Counted from the stretch's first letter, positions 44,750-56,189 are shown. The stretch: DNA of 64,000 bases from Berghia stephanieae (GCA_034508935.3 CM067443.1:127646849-127710848); one strand, 5' to 3'. A program made the numbers and translations. Notes: generated by a model not told the origin, from the sequence alone.

Positions 44750-47700
44750 AACAATAAACATTAAAGATAACAGACCCGAAAATGCGTATATATACCTTTA
44801 TGAACAAACACAATTTGTCTGTTGTTCACATCAGCCTGAGAAAAGGTCGAGATAGATCTGAAAGTGTTGTTGAGATAAGCCAGATGGCCATTGGAGGGCC
44901 CGGACATGACCTTCAAGGTCACAGAGTTTGGTGGAGAGTCGGGGTCCATCGCTTTTAGATTTGCATCTGTCAGAAGAGTCAAAGAGCCTGTCCACACTTG
45001 CAAACCTGTGTTGACAATGACTTTGGGAGGCTGGTCATCAATGGGAGTGACCTTGACATTGAAGAACGTTTCGTGGTGGAATGGGATGTAGTTGGAAGAT
45101 GGGGAGGATTGGAATGGAGACTCAATGGCACGTAGAGAGAATTGATCTGAGGTGGTCTCGCTGTTGTCATGGTGATATGAGACAAGTCCTTTGGTAAGAC
45201 TTGAGATTGAGAATAATCTCACCGAGTATTGCTGCTTGCCTTTTCGGATCAAAATTTGACCGTGTGATGGAGGCTTTTCCAGGATCACATCGATGCTTTT
45301 CTTATAGATGTCTTGTTTGTTAATAGATAATTCAATCAGAGATATAGAGGCTGACCCTCCTTCTCTTACAGAGAGATTTGCCCAACTGACAGGTGTACTT
45401 TGAGGAATAATACTGACCAAAAACTCCATATTCCTAAGACTTTGGTGTTCTGTGCTCACATCAAAGATAAAACTGTCAAAAGCTATTTCTGAAGACTCAC
45501 TAGTATAGGTGATTAAACCATCTTTGATATCTTGCTGGGTGAATTCAGGAGCACTTCCCAGTTTTTGTTGCTTGCCTTTCACAGACAAAATTCCTCTCTC
45601 TGGTAATTTTGTAATGATAAATTCTATTTCATCGTCCATGTAATCTTTATGTCTGACATGCAAATAGTTTTCTGACACAGTCCCTGTGCTAAACGCCGTA
45701 ACCTCTAAAATCTGATTATGAATTATTTCTGGAGGGTCATCTATTCCATCTAGCATTATCTTAATGTAAATATTTGTTTCATTTCTAACCGAGTTGACAG
45801 ATATCCGAAATTTAATAAAATCTTCCTCACTTTCCTCTTCATTGATATAGGCAACTTGACCAGTTTTTACATCTCGGTAACTAAACATCTCACTTTTTTT
45901 TCCTCTTACCCTTACAAAGCCAAATTTAGGTCCATCTAAAACATCAAATCTAACACCAGAGGGGTCAACATCCAAATTCGAATCCATATTCAGATTGTCT
46001 TGGGAAATTACAACAGACCGGCCTCTCCCAACTTCCACAACAGAATTTTTTATTTGAATATAAGGATTAGACGCCTGGATTTCAAAGAGACCATTACTGT
46101 AATATTTACCATCTGACACTAACAGAGGAGCACGGCCGTAATTACCACCTTTGTGTTGGAGTAGAAGGTTGCTTTCATCCAAGTCTCTCTGTGTAAAATT
46201 GAAGACTCTTTCTCCCGTAGAGGCTTTGATCAATTCACCATTAGGTATTGATTGTGTTTGATAAAATAGGTTTGATGAATCAAAATTTATATCCGGGTCT
46301 TTAAATGCCAAATCCTCAGCAGTCAAATGTCTTGACTGGCCACTAATGACATGGAATACTTTATTTACAACTCGAACTGGAGCATTATCATTTCTCATTG
46401 TAATATTGATATGGAAAGTTCCAGTAATTTCTCGAATTTCTTCATTTTCTTTTTCAGCAATTGTTTTAATGATGGGTACTACAGTAAAGGTGAAAGAGTC
46501 CGAGTCATGTTCACTGTCATCATGGAGGTACATCAACTGCCTATCGAGAATTTCAACCATAGAGAAATAGGATGTGTTAAGTCTTTCTGTCTCTGATGTG
46601 AGAGGATTTATGATGTTTAAGGCACCATGTTGAGGCTTTCGAATGACTGAAAATGTATATCTTTGAAAGTCGTCCATATCTGCAGCTAACATGTTTTCTG
46701 TGATTATCTTGAACCCGCCTTCGGCAACACCATCCATTCCTTCATTTATAATTACAATGTTTAGTTTGGTGGGCAGGTACACTATTCGAGTCCGGACCAT
46801 GATCGTAAAACCAAAATAAGATGCATGAAGATCAAAATAATCCACGGTCTCCTCACCCATGGCCTTTCTACTCTGTAGTAAATATCACCATTGTTGACGT
46901 CCACCTGAGAGAATGTGTCATCCATCCTTAACGGTTTGGACTGCTGGAGAAAAGATAAGTCAACTTCTTTTGATTTAACATTGTACAAAAACCCTTTCCG
47001 GGGTGGTCTCTGAACTGTAAACACAATCTTACCAAAATCCAGTGACTCGGCATTAGATTTAACTGATATATAATGGGGAGTTAATTTGGCAAAAAGACTT
47101 TGGTGGAGATATAAATCAAACTGATGGTCTAAGAAAAGGGTCACAGTTTTAAAATTGATGGTGAAGAAAAAAGGTGACGTTTTAATATCTTTGGCCATGA
47201 CTTGAAGCCAAAGTTCATCGTAACTTGCCACTTTATCCTTTGGAAGATGGATGTACCTTATAAGATTATTGTTAATGTCATCCTGTGTAAAACTGTCCAC
47301 ATCCATCCATAGGTTGGCATCAATGTCCATCCTCTGGATTGCCCCATAAGTCACAGACCTGGTGACATGGTACAACAACTCAATCTTCTCAACCTTTACA
47401 TTGGCTACACTACTTAGATTATACAATGAGATTAGACGATTTGACCCGTAGTCAAGAGACAATCCTGTGTTATTGACTATGTTGATTTTTAACTCATCTG
47501 TTTTAAATCTGAGATCCATGACATTACTGGTAGCCATCCCATCCGAAACGGACACAGTAGTATAGACAATTTGATCACCCCCGTGCACAAACCAAATATT
47601 GCCATCTAACACATCTCTGTAAGTAAAAGTCAAAACAGATCTACCAGTCTCTCTGATATGTTCAAATCTACTTCTTGCACTACGTAAGAATCGTATCTGA

Positions 47701-49445
47701 AATTCCAGCTGTGAAGGGTCTACAGTTGATCCTTCCACATCCAAAATTGCTTTGGTTATTTGTATATTAGCACCAGCGGTTATTGATAATATGTTTCCGA
47801 ATCCCAAAAACGACGTTGATAGGTTTGGAATTGACAGACTTTCTCACTATGTGAATTGGAAGAACAAACTCGTATCTGTCCTTTAATTTAGATTCTACAT
47901 TTTGTTTAATACTATTAAAAGTCACTTGAAAAACGGCACTATCAAAATCAGAGGAGTCGCTGTTATGTCTGTATAATAACCTACCCAATCTAAGGTCCTC
48001 TAATGTAAAAGTAGTTGCCCTACCTCTTCCTTTCAATATAGTTCCAAGTTTTGGTCGCTCCATGATTCGAAAAACAACAGTATCTGCTCTTTCAATTGTA
48101 TCCAAAATATTCGACCCCAGTTTTATATTTGATTCATCTATAACTTTCTCAGTATATGCAACAACTTCCAATTTCTGTATTGAAAAAATTCCATCAATGA
48201 CTTTATTTCTCTCCAGTGACAAAGACTTAAATTTGTCTTTGACACAAACTCGCTGATTACAGTCACAGCGAAACTCTGGACCTTCTAGCTCTACACAAGT
48301 TGCAAGGGACAAACATGGTTCTCCAGCACAGGGGAAGTCCCAGCTACAATCGGGGTGTACTAAACGGGACATCTCTATCTGCTGGAACCCATATCTACGG
48401 GAATTCATATGTAAATTCTTCACACATCCAAGAATGGATGCTTTCATTGAACCACTTCCTTGAACTGAAGTCAGACCTAGCTTGATAGCTAATGACCTAG
48501 CATTGTAGCCTAGCCCACCTATGTACATGTGATTGGCCAGGTTAAGTACGTTTTGACCACCTAGATTGAACCGAGTTCTGTTACTGAGACCATCAACCTT
48601 AAGTTGAGTCTCCGTGTCAGTCAACGATACTTCCAGCTTATGCCACTTTCCGTCGTTTACTGGCTGGGCGAGGTAGACTTCTATGACCCCACTCCCTTTG
48701 TCCACAGACAACTTGGTCCTTCCATCCACCAACTCTACCGCCAAGAAATCCTCCCATGATTTGCCTTTACCAGAATTAAACAAAAGAATGGCATTACCAC
48801 TTCGTGTCTTAAACTCAAATGACAAGATACTGTTTGACGAGGGGTATATTCTTAGGTATGGAAAAGCTACATAAGATGTATCCGATGAGAAACTGATGTC
48901 AGAATCTGCTGGGGCAAAGAACACATCATCACAATGCCATGCAACCTGGAAAATATTCTGAGAACTTTTCAGATCCCTGGCTTCTTGAAGAACAGACATG
49001 CCATTGTATGACACATCCTTTAAACATCCTCTAAAGGACTTCGTATTTCGATACACGTCCTTCTTCAGATTGCCCAATCCTCCCAAGAAAACTCCCAAAT
49101 CGACGTTTAGATTGTGGTAAGGGCCCGGGGTTGACCCCTGACCTTGACTTATCCCATCGATTGTGACGTAGACAGAGTCTAAAGTCCTGTTGACAACAAG
49201 CTGGTGCCATCTGGTATCGTCCAGGCGAACACCTCGAGCAGAAAATATGACTGCTTCCCCCGAGCCGAGGTTGATACGAGTCTCCACGATGCCATTGTTG
49301 AGTTGAATCAGGACGTAGTCAGTCTCCCCTGCTGCTAAAAATAGCAAACCATGAGGGCGATGTGTGCGAAAGTCGAGAAGGATTGAAGTGGAGCTGTTGG
49401 CATCCTCCACAGGGGTCACAATATAGCTGTCTCCATAGAATGATG
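40432..49445 (-). CDS. CSPG4: CSPG4/NG2 chondroitin sulfate proteoglycan, 5' signal exon not found
   Basis: A type I membrane proteoglycan of the NG2/Kon-tiki family, which links the cell surface to matrix and cytoskeleton. Two exons were found: 44796-49445 and 40432-43023, joined in phase (HK|GSETGEFRFQ). They code for about 2410 residues, near human CSPG4 (about 2320). In order: SFYGDSYIVTP, two laminin G domains, a short Cys-rich EGF-like segment, about fifteen CSPG repeats with recurring F(T/S)QxD motifs, one membrane helix, a cytoplasmic tail and the end NNQYWL, a PDZ-binding C terminus like human GQYWV. The acceptor at 49445 starts in phase 1 (x|CA TCA TTC), matching the signal-peptide cleavage region ASFFG in human. 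The upstream exon lies somewhere beyond 49445. The frame changes at four points, listed separately. Confidence 0.95.
40435..40990 (-). other. CSPG4: CSPG4 membrane helix and cytoplasmic tail
   Basis: A run of Ile/Val (TTIIIGVVITSVAVIIILII) is followed by the stop-transfer cluster RWKRRRR. The tail of about 150 residues has acidic patches, TALMTP and a Gly run, and ends QPVLRNNQYWL. Human CSPG4 has ALKNGQYWV at the same place, which binds PDZ proteins. Confidence 0.9.
41997..42000 (-). other. CSPG4: Apparent one-base loss in an A/T run, CSPG4 exon 2
   Basis: The coding strand reads SSFTKRM, then the repeat signature continues in another frame as QKDVNDGLIVFKHDG. One more T in the TTTT run gives SFYQKDVNDGLIVFKHDG in a single frame. 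No intron border fits here. Confidence 0.8.
42455..42458 (-). other. CSPG4: Apparent one-base loss in an A/T run, CSPG4 exon 2
   Basis: LVQRIQSF is followed, one frame over, by SYVKVEFSFVSRVSHGSLWF, which fits the CSPG repeat. One added T in the TTTT run joins them. Confidence 0.8.
43816..44048 (-). mobile_element. SINE-A copy, minus strand
   Basis: Reverse complement has TTCAATTCCTGCTCTGAGCA, GTTGAGTACTTGG and CTTTATTCAGGTGTAAAATG, and ends near AAGTGCTTTAATAATGCTG. Head mostly lost. In the intron between the two CSPG4 exons. Confidence 0.8.
44137..44640 (+). repeat. Dispersed repeat B, copy 5
   Basis: Contains AAAGGTTTTGCGGTGCTAGC, TTTCAGCACCAGTTAAAAGG, GGATACACTCAAATGCTTAT, TACATTTGACTATTTCCC and ATAGGATAGAATACATTGC. 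In the CSPG4 intron. More diverged than the other copies. Confidence 0.7.
44646..44749. repeat. (GAT)n microsatellite
   Basis: About 100 bp of GAT with a few GAC units in the CSPG4 intron, ending about 45 bp from the donor of the large exon. Confidence 0.95.
46859..46866 (-). other. CSPG4: Apparent frame change in CSPG4 exon
   Basis: FSQVDVNNGDIYYRVERP ends one frame and MGEETVDYFDLHASYFGF starts the next, as expected for consecutive parts of a CSPG repeat. One added base near AGGCCATGGG joins them. There is no splice signal pair for an intron. Confidence 0.75.
47806..47810 (-). other. CSPG4: Apparent frame change at an A/T run, CSPG4 exon
   Basis: SVNSKPINVVF is followed, in another frame, by LGFGNILSITAGANIQITKA. 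The shift falls at a TTTTT run on the coding strand. One T fewer, or two more, restores a single frame. Confidence 0.75.
48246..48352 (-). other. CSPG4: EGF-like Cys-rich segment of CSPG4
   Basis: After the second laminin G domain the protein reads CSWDFPCAGEPCLSLATC then FRCDCNQRVC. The CxxxPCLxxATC...FxCxC pattern is EGF-like. I do not recall such a segment in human CSPG4 at this point. Short, so possibly a partial fold. Confidence 0.55.
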
Positions 49446-50095
49446 CTGGAGAAAGAGAAGAGAGAAAAAAATATGTCTTTTATAGCGTAACAATCTATGA
49501 GGATCTCTGCTATTTTACGTATACAAACCTATGAAAAATAAATAAATGAATATGTTCATATTAATATTTAACATTTCTATTATTTTACTATGCTCAATGG
49601 GCTTTGGAATGAAAATAAAACCCCCCTAGCATGAAATTTAGACAATTTCCATTTCATATAGAACAGATTGACGGTCATGCAATCTTCTTGTTCTACCACT
49701 CTAATAATATATCATTGAATTGTCAATAGACAGGAATTCTTTCACCCCGGATTCGAGTATGATAAATGGTTTGAAATATACAAGAACACAACACCTGGGG
49801 TAAAATTTGTCATCTGGTGATCGATCACTCTCAGTTGCTTGATTTTATAGAGAAAATGTGTTACTTACTTGGCCATCTACGCTACACTTGTAAAAAGAAA
49901 AAAAAAAAGAAAAAAGAATAAGACAAGGGGAAGGGTATTTGACATTCGAGGCCATAGCTTATGCATTATGAAGAACAAATCTAGTCATCTTTGTGTTATC
50001 ATGTCAAGGAAAGCAAAACCTACATTTCATTTGAGTCGGATACCTTTGCATTCAATTTGACAAAACAATTCTTAAGTATGTCGTCGTCGTCGTGT
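49446..50095. other. Region upstream of the found CSPG4 exons, no exon seen
   Basis: AT-rich DNA with a short (A/G) run at 49895-49920. This is intron sequence if CSPG4 has an upstream signal-peptide exon, which could not be identified here or further right. Confidence 0.4.
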
Positions 50096-50099
50096 GAAT

Positions 50100-50356
50100 C
50101 TCTCCTTAGTTCTTTAGAGCCATTGGCCCATGGAGCTGGAGTTTATACCATTATCAACGGGTGATAAGGACGATAGCAATTACTTGTTATCCTTTGGATA
50201 TGATGCTAGTTTATCGCAAAGTACTTTCCACCAAATCAAACAGACTCAGCTACCCATTCACCACTGAGTGGATAGGGGGGCCAGAAAAAAACCTTGACTG
50301 CACAACTTTGCATGTGAAGAGAATGCTCTCTCAACTGAGCTATTGGGACCCTCAGT
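50100..50356 (-). mobile_element. tRNA-headed SINE (third family), minus strand
   Basis: On the minus strand it begins GGGTCCCAATAGCTCAGTTG AGAGAGC, a good tRNA A box. A degenerate B-box region and a body with GGTGAATGGGTAGCTGAGTC and GTACTTTGCGATAAAC follow. A related scrap with CGCAAAGTACTTTCCGCCA lies near 55367. Confidence 0.55.
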
Positions 50357-50954
50357 CATGCGAGTAAAAAATATAAATGCGCACTACTTGGGGAGAGAGA
50401 AAAGGCAGTCCCTCAAACCTGGTTTCTTTAGTGTTTAAAATATCAATTGATTGCTACCCTTTTTATAAGACAAGCCAGATCTAAAATACCCAATCATTCA
50501 TGGAAGGACAGTTCAATCAGAAAAAAAGAACTGCATGGGGCACGGGTATTTGGTTATGAGGCTTATGATCTAACATTTGAGCTATGAAGAAAGAAAAATT
50601 TTAATATGCTAATGTCACAGATGTTTGGAGGAACTTTGTTGGGTCTTATATTCCACGAAGGAACCAAGAGGATAATTAAGTAATGTCACAGATAATGTAC
50701 ATGTCAGTGTTCAAAGCTCTTCTGATTGTGAACCTTGCTGAAACACTTTTTTAAAACGTATGCTTCACATAATGATTGATTAACAAGACACCCAGCATGC
50801 CTCAAATCTGAGAGTCCTCTAATTTTCCAAACTAAGACTTCTTAAAAATGTATCAGGACTGACACTTTTTGACATTCCACCGATATTTTCAAGTACAAGA
50901 TTTCTGGCCACAATGAATACGGCTGAACTGTAACAATAAGAAAATTTTAATGTT
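50357..50954. other. Intergenic, nothing recognised
   Basis: AT-rich DNA without convincing reading frames or repeats. Confidence 0.4.
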
Positions 50955-51708
50955 TTCAATAGAAGGAAAGAGATTGAGGTAGCTCAGCTGTTTGTTATTG
51001 TATTTGATCAGCCATTTTTATGAGTAGTTCTCACTAAATTGTATTAATCAGACTTTAAACTTTTAAGGTTACATATAGTTTTGTGTGTTGGTACGTTATA
51101 TCCGGCTGGCTGAAGTTGTGATTTTTTTAACGATACGCATAGCACCAATATCTTTCGGCGTCGGCAGACAAGCAACGATAAGACGTTTCGACTTGGAAAA
51201 AAAAGTGAAGCAATGTTGAGCGTGGACCTAAAGCAGGTAGAGAACAATGATCGTGTAACTTTGCTATGCCAATCATAAGACTTTACTTATTTTACCTAAC
51301 CCCAATTGACTCAGGTGTGAATGGCTACCTAGCTAAAAGCACTGACGAATAGTGGTTGAATGTTAATACAGAGAGACGCATAACCGAAGACCTGACTGTA
51401 CTGTTACATGAAAATGGAATTCAGTTCCTTATATCCTGCTAGGAAAATAAATGGAGCAAAATGAAGCGCACTGGTCACCCTGAATATGTAGAATTACAAC
51501 ATGGACGTACATATTCATATTGATGATGTGTGTTTAGCCAAAATACACACAACATCAGCCAGCAGGATATAACGTACCAACTAACAAAACTATGTTTAAC
51601 TTTGAACGTTTATAGTCTGATTTATACAATTTAGTGAGAAGTACCCATACAACTGGCTGGCTAAAAACAATATCAAAGAGCCGAGTGACGTCAATTTCAT
51701 TCCTTCTA
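50955..51708. mobile_element. TIR element with about 190-bp inverted ends (module M family)
   Basis: The left end has GAAGGAAAGAGATTGAGG, CTCACTAAATTGTATTAATC and GGTACGTTATATCCGGCTGG. The right end (51520-51708) is the inverted match, with CCAGCAGGATATAACGTACC, GTATAAATCAGAC-type sequence and GACGTCAATTTCATTCCTTC. The interior is about 370 bp and non-coding. The same module recurs three times inside each arm of the palindrome at 56377-62694. Confidence 0.7.
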
Positions 51709-52140
51709 TATATTCATTTTGTTTGAAACTTATTTTAGCATCTTAATCACCAGTAGACATGGGATGCATGAGCCAGAATGATTGATGTATGTAGTACTTA
51801 TGAGTGCTGGTGAGAGAGTAGCTACCCATATATATGCCCACGATGCCAGAGGCCAGGTGAGTTTATGGGTATACAGTATTAAACGCATCGTGTCTGGTGT
51901 GAGTAAACACTGGTCTTATCTACCTGTGGTGAGGAGTTACCTGAGGTCAACAGATCGAGATGGTTGATATAACACTGACCGTCTGGCTCACGATGAATGT
52001 GCGAGAGTAAGAATGACAGTATGGAAACAGGCATACGTAGTTAAGTTACTCTGCCTGCCGCATTCTGGTATAACATGTTATTTTTCATTTTGGCCAGAAA
52101 ACGTACTTCCAATATCGATTGATAAAGATCAATGTGTACA

Positions 52141-52282
52141 TATAATATGCAGGTCCGAACCCACTTATGGGCCTAGTTTAACATTGTTGTAATGGACAAT
52201 ATTTTGCGTCATTAAAAAAAAAAAATCCATTACAACAATAATGAGCCCATAAGGAATTGGGTTATCAGATCTGCAAATAAGT
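52141..52282. mobile_element. Small palindromic MITE, copy 2
   Basis: Matches 13741-13887: TAACATTGTTGTAATGGACA, an A run, TCCATTACAACAATAATG and CAGATCTGCAAATAAG. Both copies share the outer GCAGGTC/GATCTGC ends. Confidence 0.65.
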
Positions 52283-52705
52283 TCATGTCGATAAAGATTA
52301 TTCCCAACTCCTCAAAAATTCTCAATTCTGAAGCTTCTTGAATTCTTAGGTCCGAACTTTTTGACAAGTTTTGGATTACCTCAATAAATCAATATTTCAA
52401 GTCAAACTTTTCTAGATATTTTTTTTACAAAGTGTTTTCTCGGAGTACAATAATTCTGTTATTATTCTAATGGGGTAAATTGGGTAGGAATCATTCACGC
52501 CACATTACCACATAGTATACTAATACTATGGGAAGACAGACAGACATGGTAAGATAACATTCAAAGAAAAGAAAAAGAAAATAAATACCGACAGAGAAGT
52601 GAAGCGAAAAGGTAAAAGCAGTTATTAGTTAGATAAAGTAAGCGACAACACGATGGTAAACATTGTTGCTGATGTCGAAAATGTGTGTTCAAAAAGTTTG
52701 AATTA

Positions 52706-52955
52706 GGTACCGTATTTTAAGACGCACCGGACAATAAGCTGAATCACCCAACTTAAAACAAAAAAATCAATTTCATTACACCATAAGCCGCTCCGGGGTA
52801 TAAACCGCACTTTCTTGAATTCGTTGTTTATCGTTACGCTACCAAAACAATAACCATGGGGTCTACACAATTGACTGACACCAAGTAATATGTAACAGAT
52901 TAGCCGCACTGGACTGGGGGAAAAGTCGCAGCTTTAAGTCTGAAAAATAAGGTAC
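52706..52955. mobile_element. MITE with GGTACCGTATTTT-type ends
   Basis: Begins GGTACCGTATTTTAAGACGC and ends GTCTGAAAAATAAGGTAC, an imperfect inverted pair. Internal ATAAGCCGC, TATAAACCGC and TTAGCCGCAC motifs are typical of a widespread animal MITE type whose ends read ACCGTATTTTCCGG. Confidence 0.65.
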
Positions 52956-52978
52956 GTGTAAATCTCCTTTAAGATAAA

Positions 52979-53026
52979 ACACACACACATACACACTCAC
53001 GCGCACACACACACATACACACACCT
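52979..53026. repeat. (AC)n microsatellite
   Basis: Interrupted ACACAC tract. Confidence 0.85.
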
Positions 53027-53365
53027 CACTCTTACAATAGCAATTATCATTCACGTTCGATTAAGTACCTAAAATTTATTCGAGAATTCAGTAGATACAC
53101 GCGTCCAACTCGAATGAATGATTGAAATAACAACTTCCAGCTGAAATTTATTGTCACCCAATATAAACCATATCCAGTTTACTCACAAACAAATAAATGT
53201 AAGGACGTAAAATAAAAATACTTAACATGGTAACAAATGGACGCGTGCTTCACATGATCCTTATTATTAGATAATTGGACAGCCATTCACGTGTAAATAT
53301 TCTGCAAATTACTCCGACATATTGGATAGTAAATAGTATTTAGAGGCGCATTGTCAGAGAGAACG

Positions 53366-53368
<3 letters not shown>

Positions 53369-53441
<73 letters not shown>
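53369..53441. repeat. (TA)n microsatellite
   Basis: About 36 TA units. Confidence 0.95.
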
Positions 53442-53443
<2 letters not shown>

Positions 53444-53786
53444 TCTCTCCTCTCCTTCTCCTTATTCTTAGTCGCATGGCTATCAATGTTCTCTAAGTAA
53501 AATCGACAGAATGAGAAAGAGGTTAAAATAAAACAGACCCAACCAGTAAAGTTGAAGACACGAGATTGGTGATAATGACTATACAAGGCCAGGGTATGGG
53601 GCGGAGGGCCAGGAGTTCAAAGAGTGGAGAAAGTCTTGTGATAGAGACAGAATGCTATATCAAGTATTCCCAATGGTACATCCAGCGATGACAAACTATG
53701 CAAACTTGTACGTGATGATTCGATAAAGTTTTTTGATGTGGTAGTATTTGCTTGCATAATACATGTTACTATTGCTGTATCTGCTG

Positions 53787-53882
53787 GAGGGAGGAGGAGG
53801 AGGAGGGGGAGGAGGAGGAGGAGGAGGAGGGAGGAGGAGGAGGAAGGAGGAGGAGGAGGAAGAGAAGAGGAGAAGGAGAGGA
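53787..53882. repeat. (GGA)n purine tract
   Basis: Nearly pure purine strand of GGA repeats, about 95 bp. Such tracts can form triplex DNA. Arg/Glu- and Pro/Ser-rich frames across it are artefacts. Confidence 0.9.
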
Positions 53883-54239
53883 TGAAGTGGAGGAGCTTGA
53901 AAAGATGGATATTGAAGTTGGAATGCGTGCACAATGATTTGTTCATATGCTAAAGCGACCGAAGCTTTACATAATTTTGTTCATTGAATTAATGACAGAT
54001 TTAAGAGCTCTGTTGTAATGGTCAGTCAATAGTACTAGGAACAAAAATGTTCCAGCCTGTTTTGGATAGATTTACATAGTGCTTGATCCGCATTCGGTGG
54101 ACTGTAATCTGCATTAATGTTTCTATTGTGTGATTCCACATTGGTCAATATACGGTCAACATTTATTTTAAATTGCTCTGAATGAGCACCTACCATCACT
54201 TTGCTGAAAGTTAAAACGGAATAAAGAAATCAGGAAATA

Positions 54240-54338
54240 AAATAGATATTAAAAAACAACCCCAAAACAACCCAAAAAAAAAAACCCCTCAACAAAACAA
54301 CAAAAAACATAAAACAAACCAAGAAACAAACAAACAAC

Positions 54339-54369
<31 letters not shown>

Positions 54370-54420
54370 AAAAACAAAAACAAAAACAAAAAACAAAAAA
54401 AAAAACAAAAAAAAAACCCG
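54240..54420. repeat. A/C-rich tract with a C run joined to an A run
   Basis: AAAC-type repeats, then about 21 C, then A-rich sequence with isolated C. Almost no G or T over 180 bp. Confidence 0.9.
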
Positions 54421-54814
54421 ACTGCTAAATTTATTAGAAAGATTTAAAATACTTATCTCTTCTAATCTGACATGAACTACCGCTCACTCAAATCTGAACT
54501 CACTCAAATCTGATCTACCGCTCACTCAAATCTAGACGTGACAATAAACGTTTACGGCTATCAGGACGGGAGAAGGTGGAAGATAAGCGCGAAAACAAAG
54601 AATGCCGCACAACGTGATAACGGATTTATTTTCAATTTTATCTCTGATAATATATTCCTTGAATCTTATCATGTCTAACTTTTATCACCCCAATGATAAT
54701 TATTCGTTTTGGTTTCAGGACTTCCACAAGCCTTCGATACCTACGCCAAGGTCGCATCAGCGCCAAATGAAAAGTATCGTCAGTGTTCACAGCACTCCGG
54801 GTTCCTGTTTTTCA

Positions 54815-55089
54815 ATAACAACAAGAGATGAAGTGAGTAGGAAAGTGCCAGAAGACAATAGAGAATAACAATTTTTCGCGGCGGTGATGGGGTTTGAACC
54901 CGCGACCTTACTGGTACGACAACTCCGCCTGGCCGGATAGCTCATACGGTAGAGTCACGTTCTCACCGGCCAGGCGGAGTTGTCGTACCAGTAAGGTCGC
55001 GGGTTCAAACCCCGATCACCGCCGCGAACATTTTTTAATTCTCTACTGTCTTCTGGCACTTTCCTACTCACTTCATCTCTTGTTGTTAT
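54815..55089. mobile_element. Palindromic tRNA-SINE: inverted arms of about 120 bp around a 29-bp spacer
   Basis: The right half reads as a tRNA-like SINE head: GGCCGGATAGCTCATACGGT (A box region) to GCGGGTTCAAACCCCG (B box). The left arm 54815-54936 is its near-perfect inverted copy, from ATAACAACAAGAGATGAAGT to CCTGGCCGG. The right arm is 54966-55089. The spacer holds most of the A box, so only one head is complete. The two arms differ at very few bases, so the event is recent or corrected. Confidence 0.8.
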
Positions 55090-55636
55090 CAACATAAGTG
55101 CCTGCTCCACTCACTTTCCTGTCTTTTCATCCAAGGCAACAATAGATCGGAGCCAGAATTTTTCCTGGATTGTTACGTCTTACCACAGAGAAAGGGCACT
55201 ACCTTGTTGGAAAGATCTGCAAGATCTAAAGAAGATCCAGCAACCCAATAGCTGATGGGTAGGATGGATTTTGATAAATGTAGTCCTGAGCTGAATTTAA
55301 CACATTTCTATCGCGTTAAACGGAGTAACTATTTCTTGCTAACCTCAGTAGAAGACGCCAGTCTCTCGCAAAGTACTTTCCGCCACATCGAATAATTTGC
55401 GGAATGGACAGAGTTTTGAAGTATTATGAAAATATACGATTCTACCCGGACTCGAAATCGGCCCGTTTGCTTGTGCATCGAGTGCACCAAACTACCAGTC
55501 AGGATATAGCGGTCCCATCATACCACAGCCTGTCCAATTATCCGCCCGTATTCCCGCACAGCACTCATCGTCTCAGCCATTCTCTATATTAGCTCACTAT
55601 AAAATATTTGAACGTTCTCTTCATTTATTGTGAACT

Positions 55637-55705
55637 CACAATCATCATCATCATCATCAGCATCATCATCATCATCATTATCATCACCATCATCATTATC
55701 ATCAA
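55637..55705. repeat. (CAT)n microsatellite
   Basis: CATCAT repeats with a few CAC/TAT changes. The DNA on either side (55100-56190) shows no gene. Confidence 0.9.
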
Positions 55706-56189
55706 CTCACCATCCATCTATTAGCCACCCCCTATCTTCCCTTTCTTTCCGTCCTCTGTTATCCTCTCCTTATCCTAACTGGAGTTCTCCAAAATAAATA
55801 AAATAGCTTACCATAAATATGGGAAAGGACGGGAACTCAATCATCAATCGACTATTTAATAAACTTGTAAGAGTTGATAGCTATCAGGCCCATCGGATCC
55901 GGCAACAAGTGGACAATAATAAAGAAAAATCCCTCTTAATGCTTTACCCAATCCCACATCCCTTACGTTGTTTGCATGTAAGATAGATAAATAGTTAATG
56001 TAAGCTATAACAAAGGTATGTTGGTGGCTATCCTACATACAATGCCCCGAGATCATGAACCAGTTAAACTGTCATACTCTGTCTGGAAAGACGCCAACCT
56101 ATTAAAAAATTTACTCGCTCTTCTCAAATACCGACCGATTTCAATTACCCTCATTTTGGCAAAAACTCTCAAACCTGAAACTTAAAATG

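Noticed and set aside
40432-49445. CSPG4 as several separate genes (six large adjoining minus-strand frames)
   Set aside because: The frames continue one another through successive CSPG repeats of a single protein, with overlaps only at the frame-break points.
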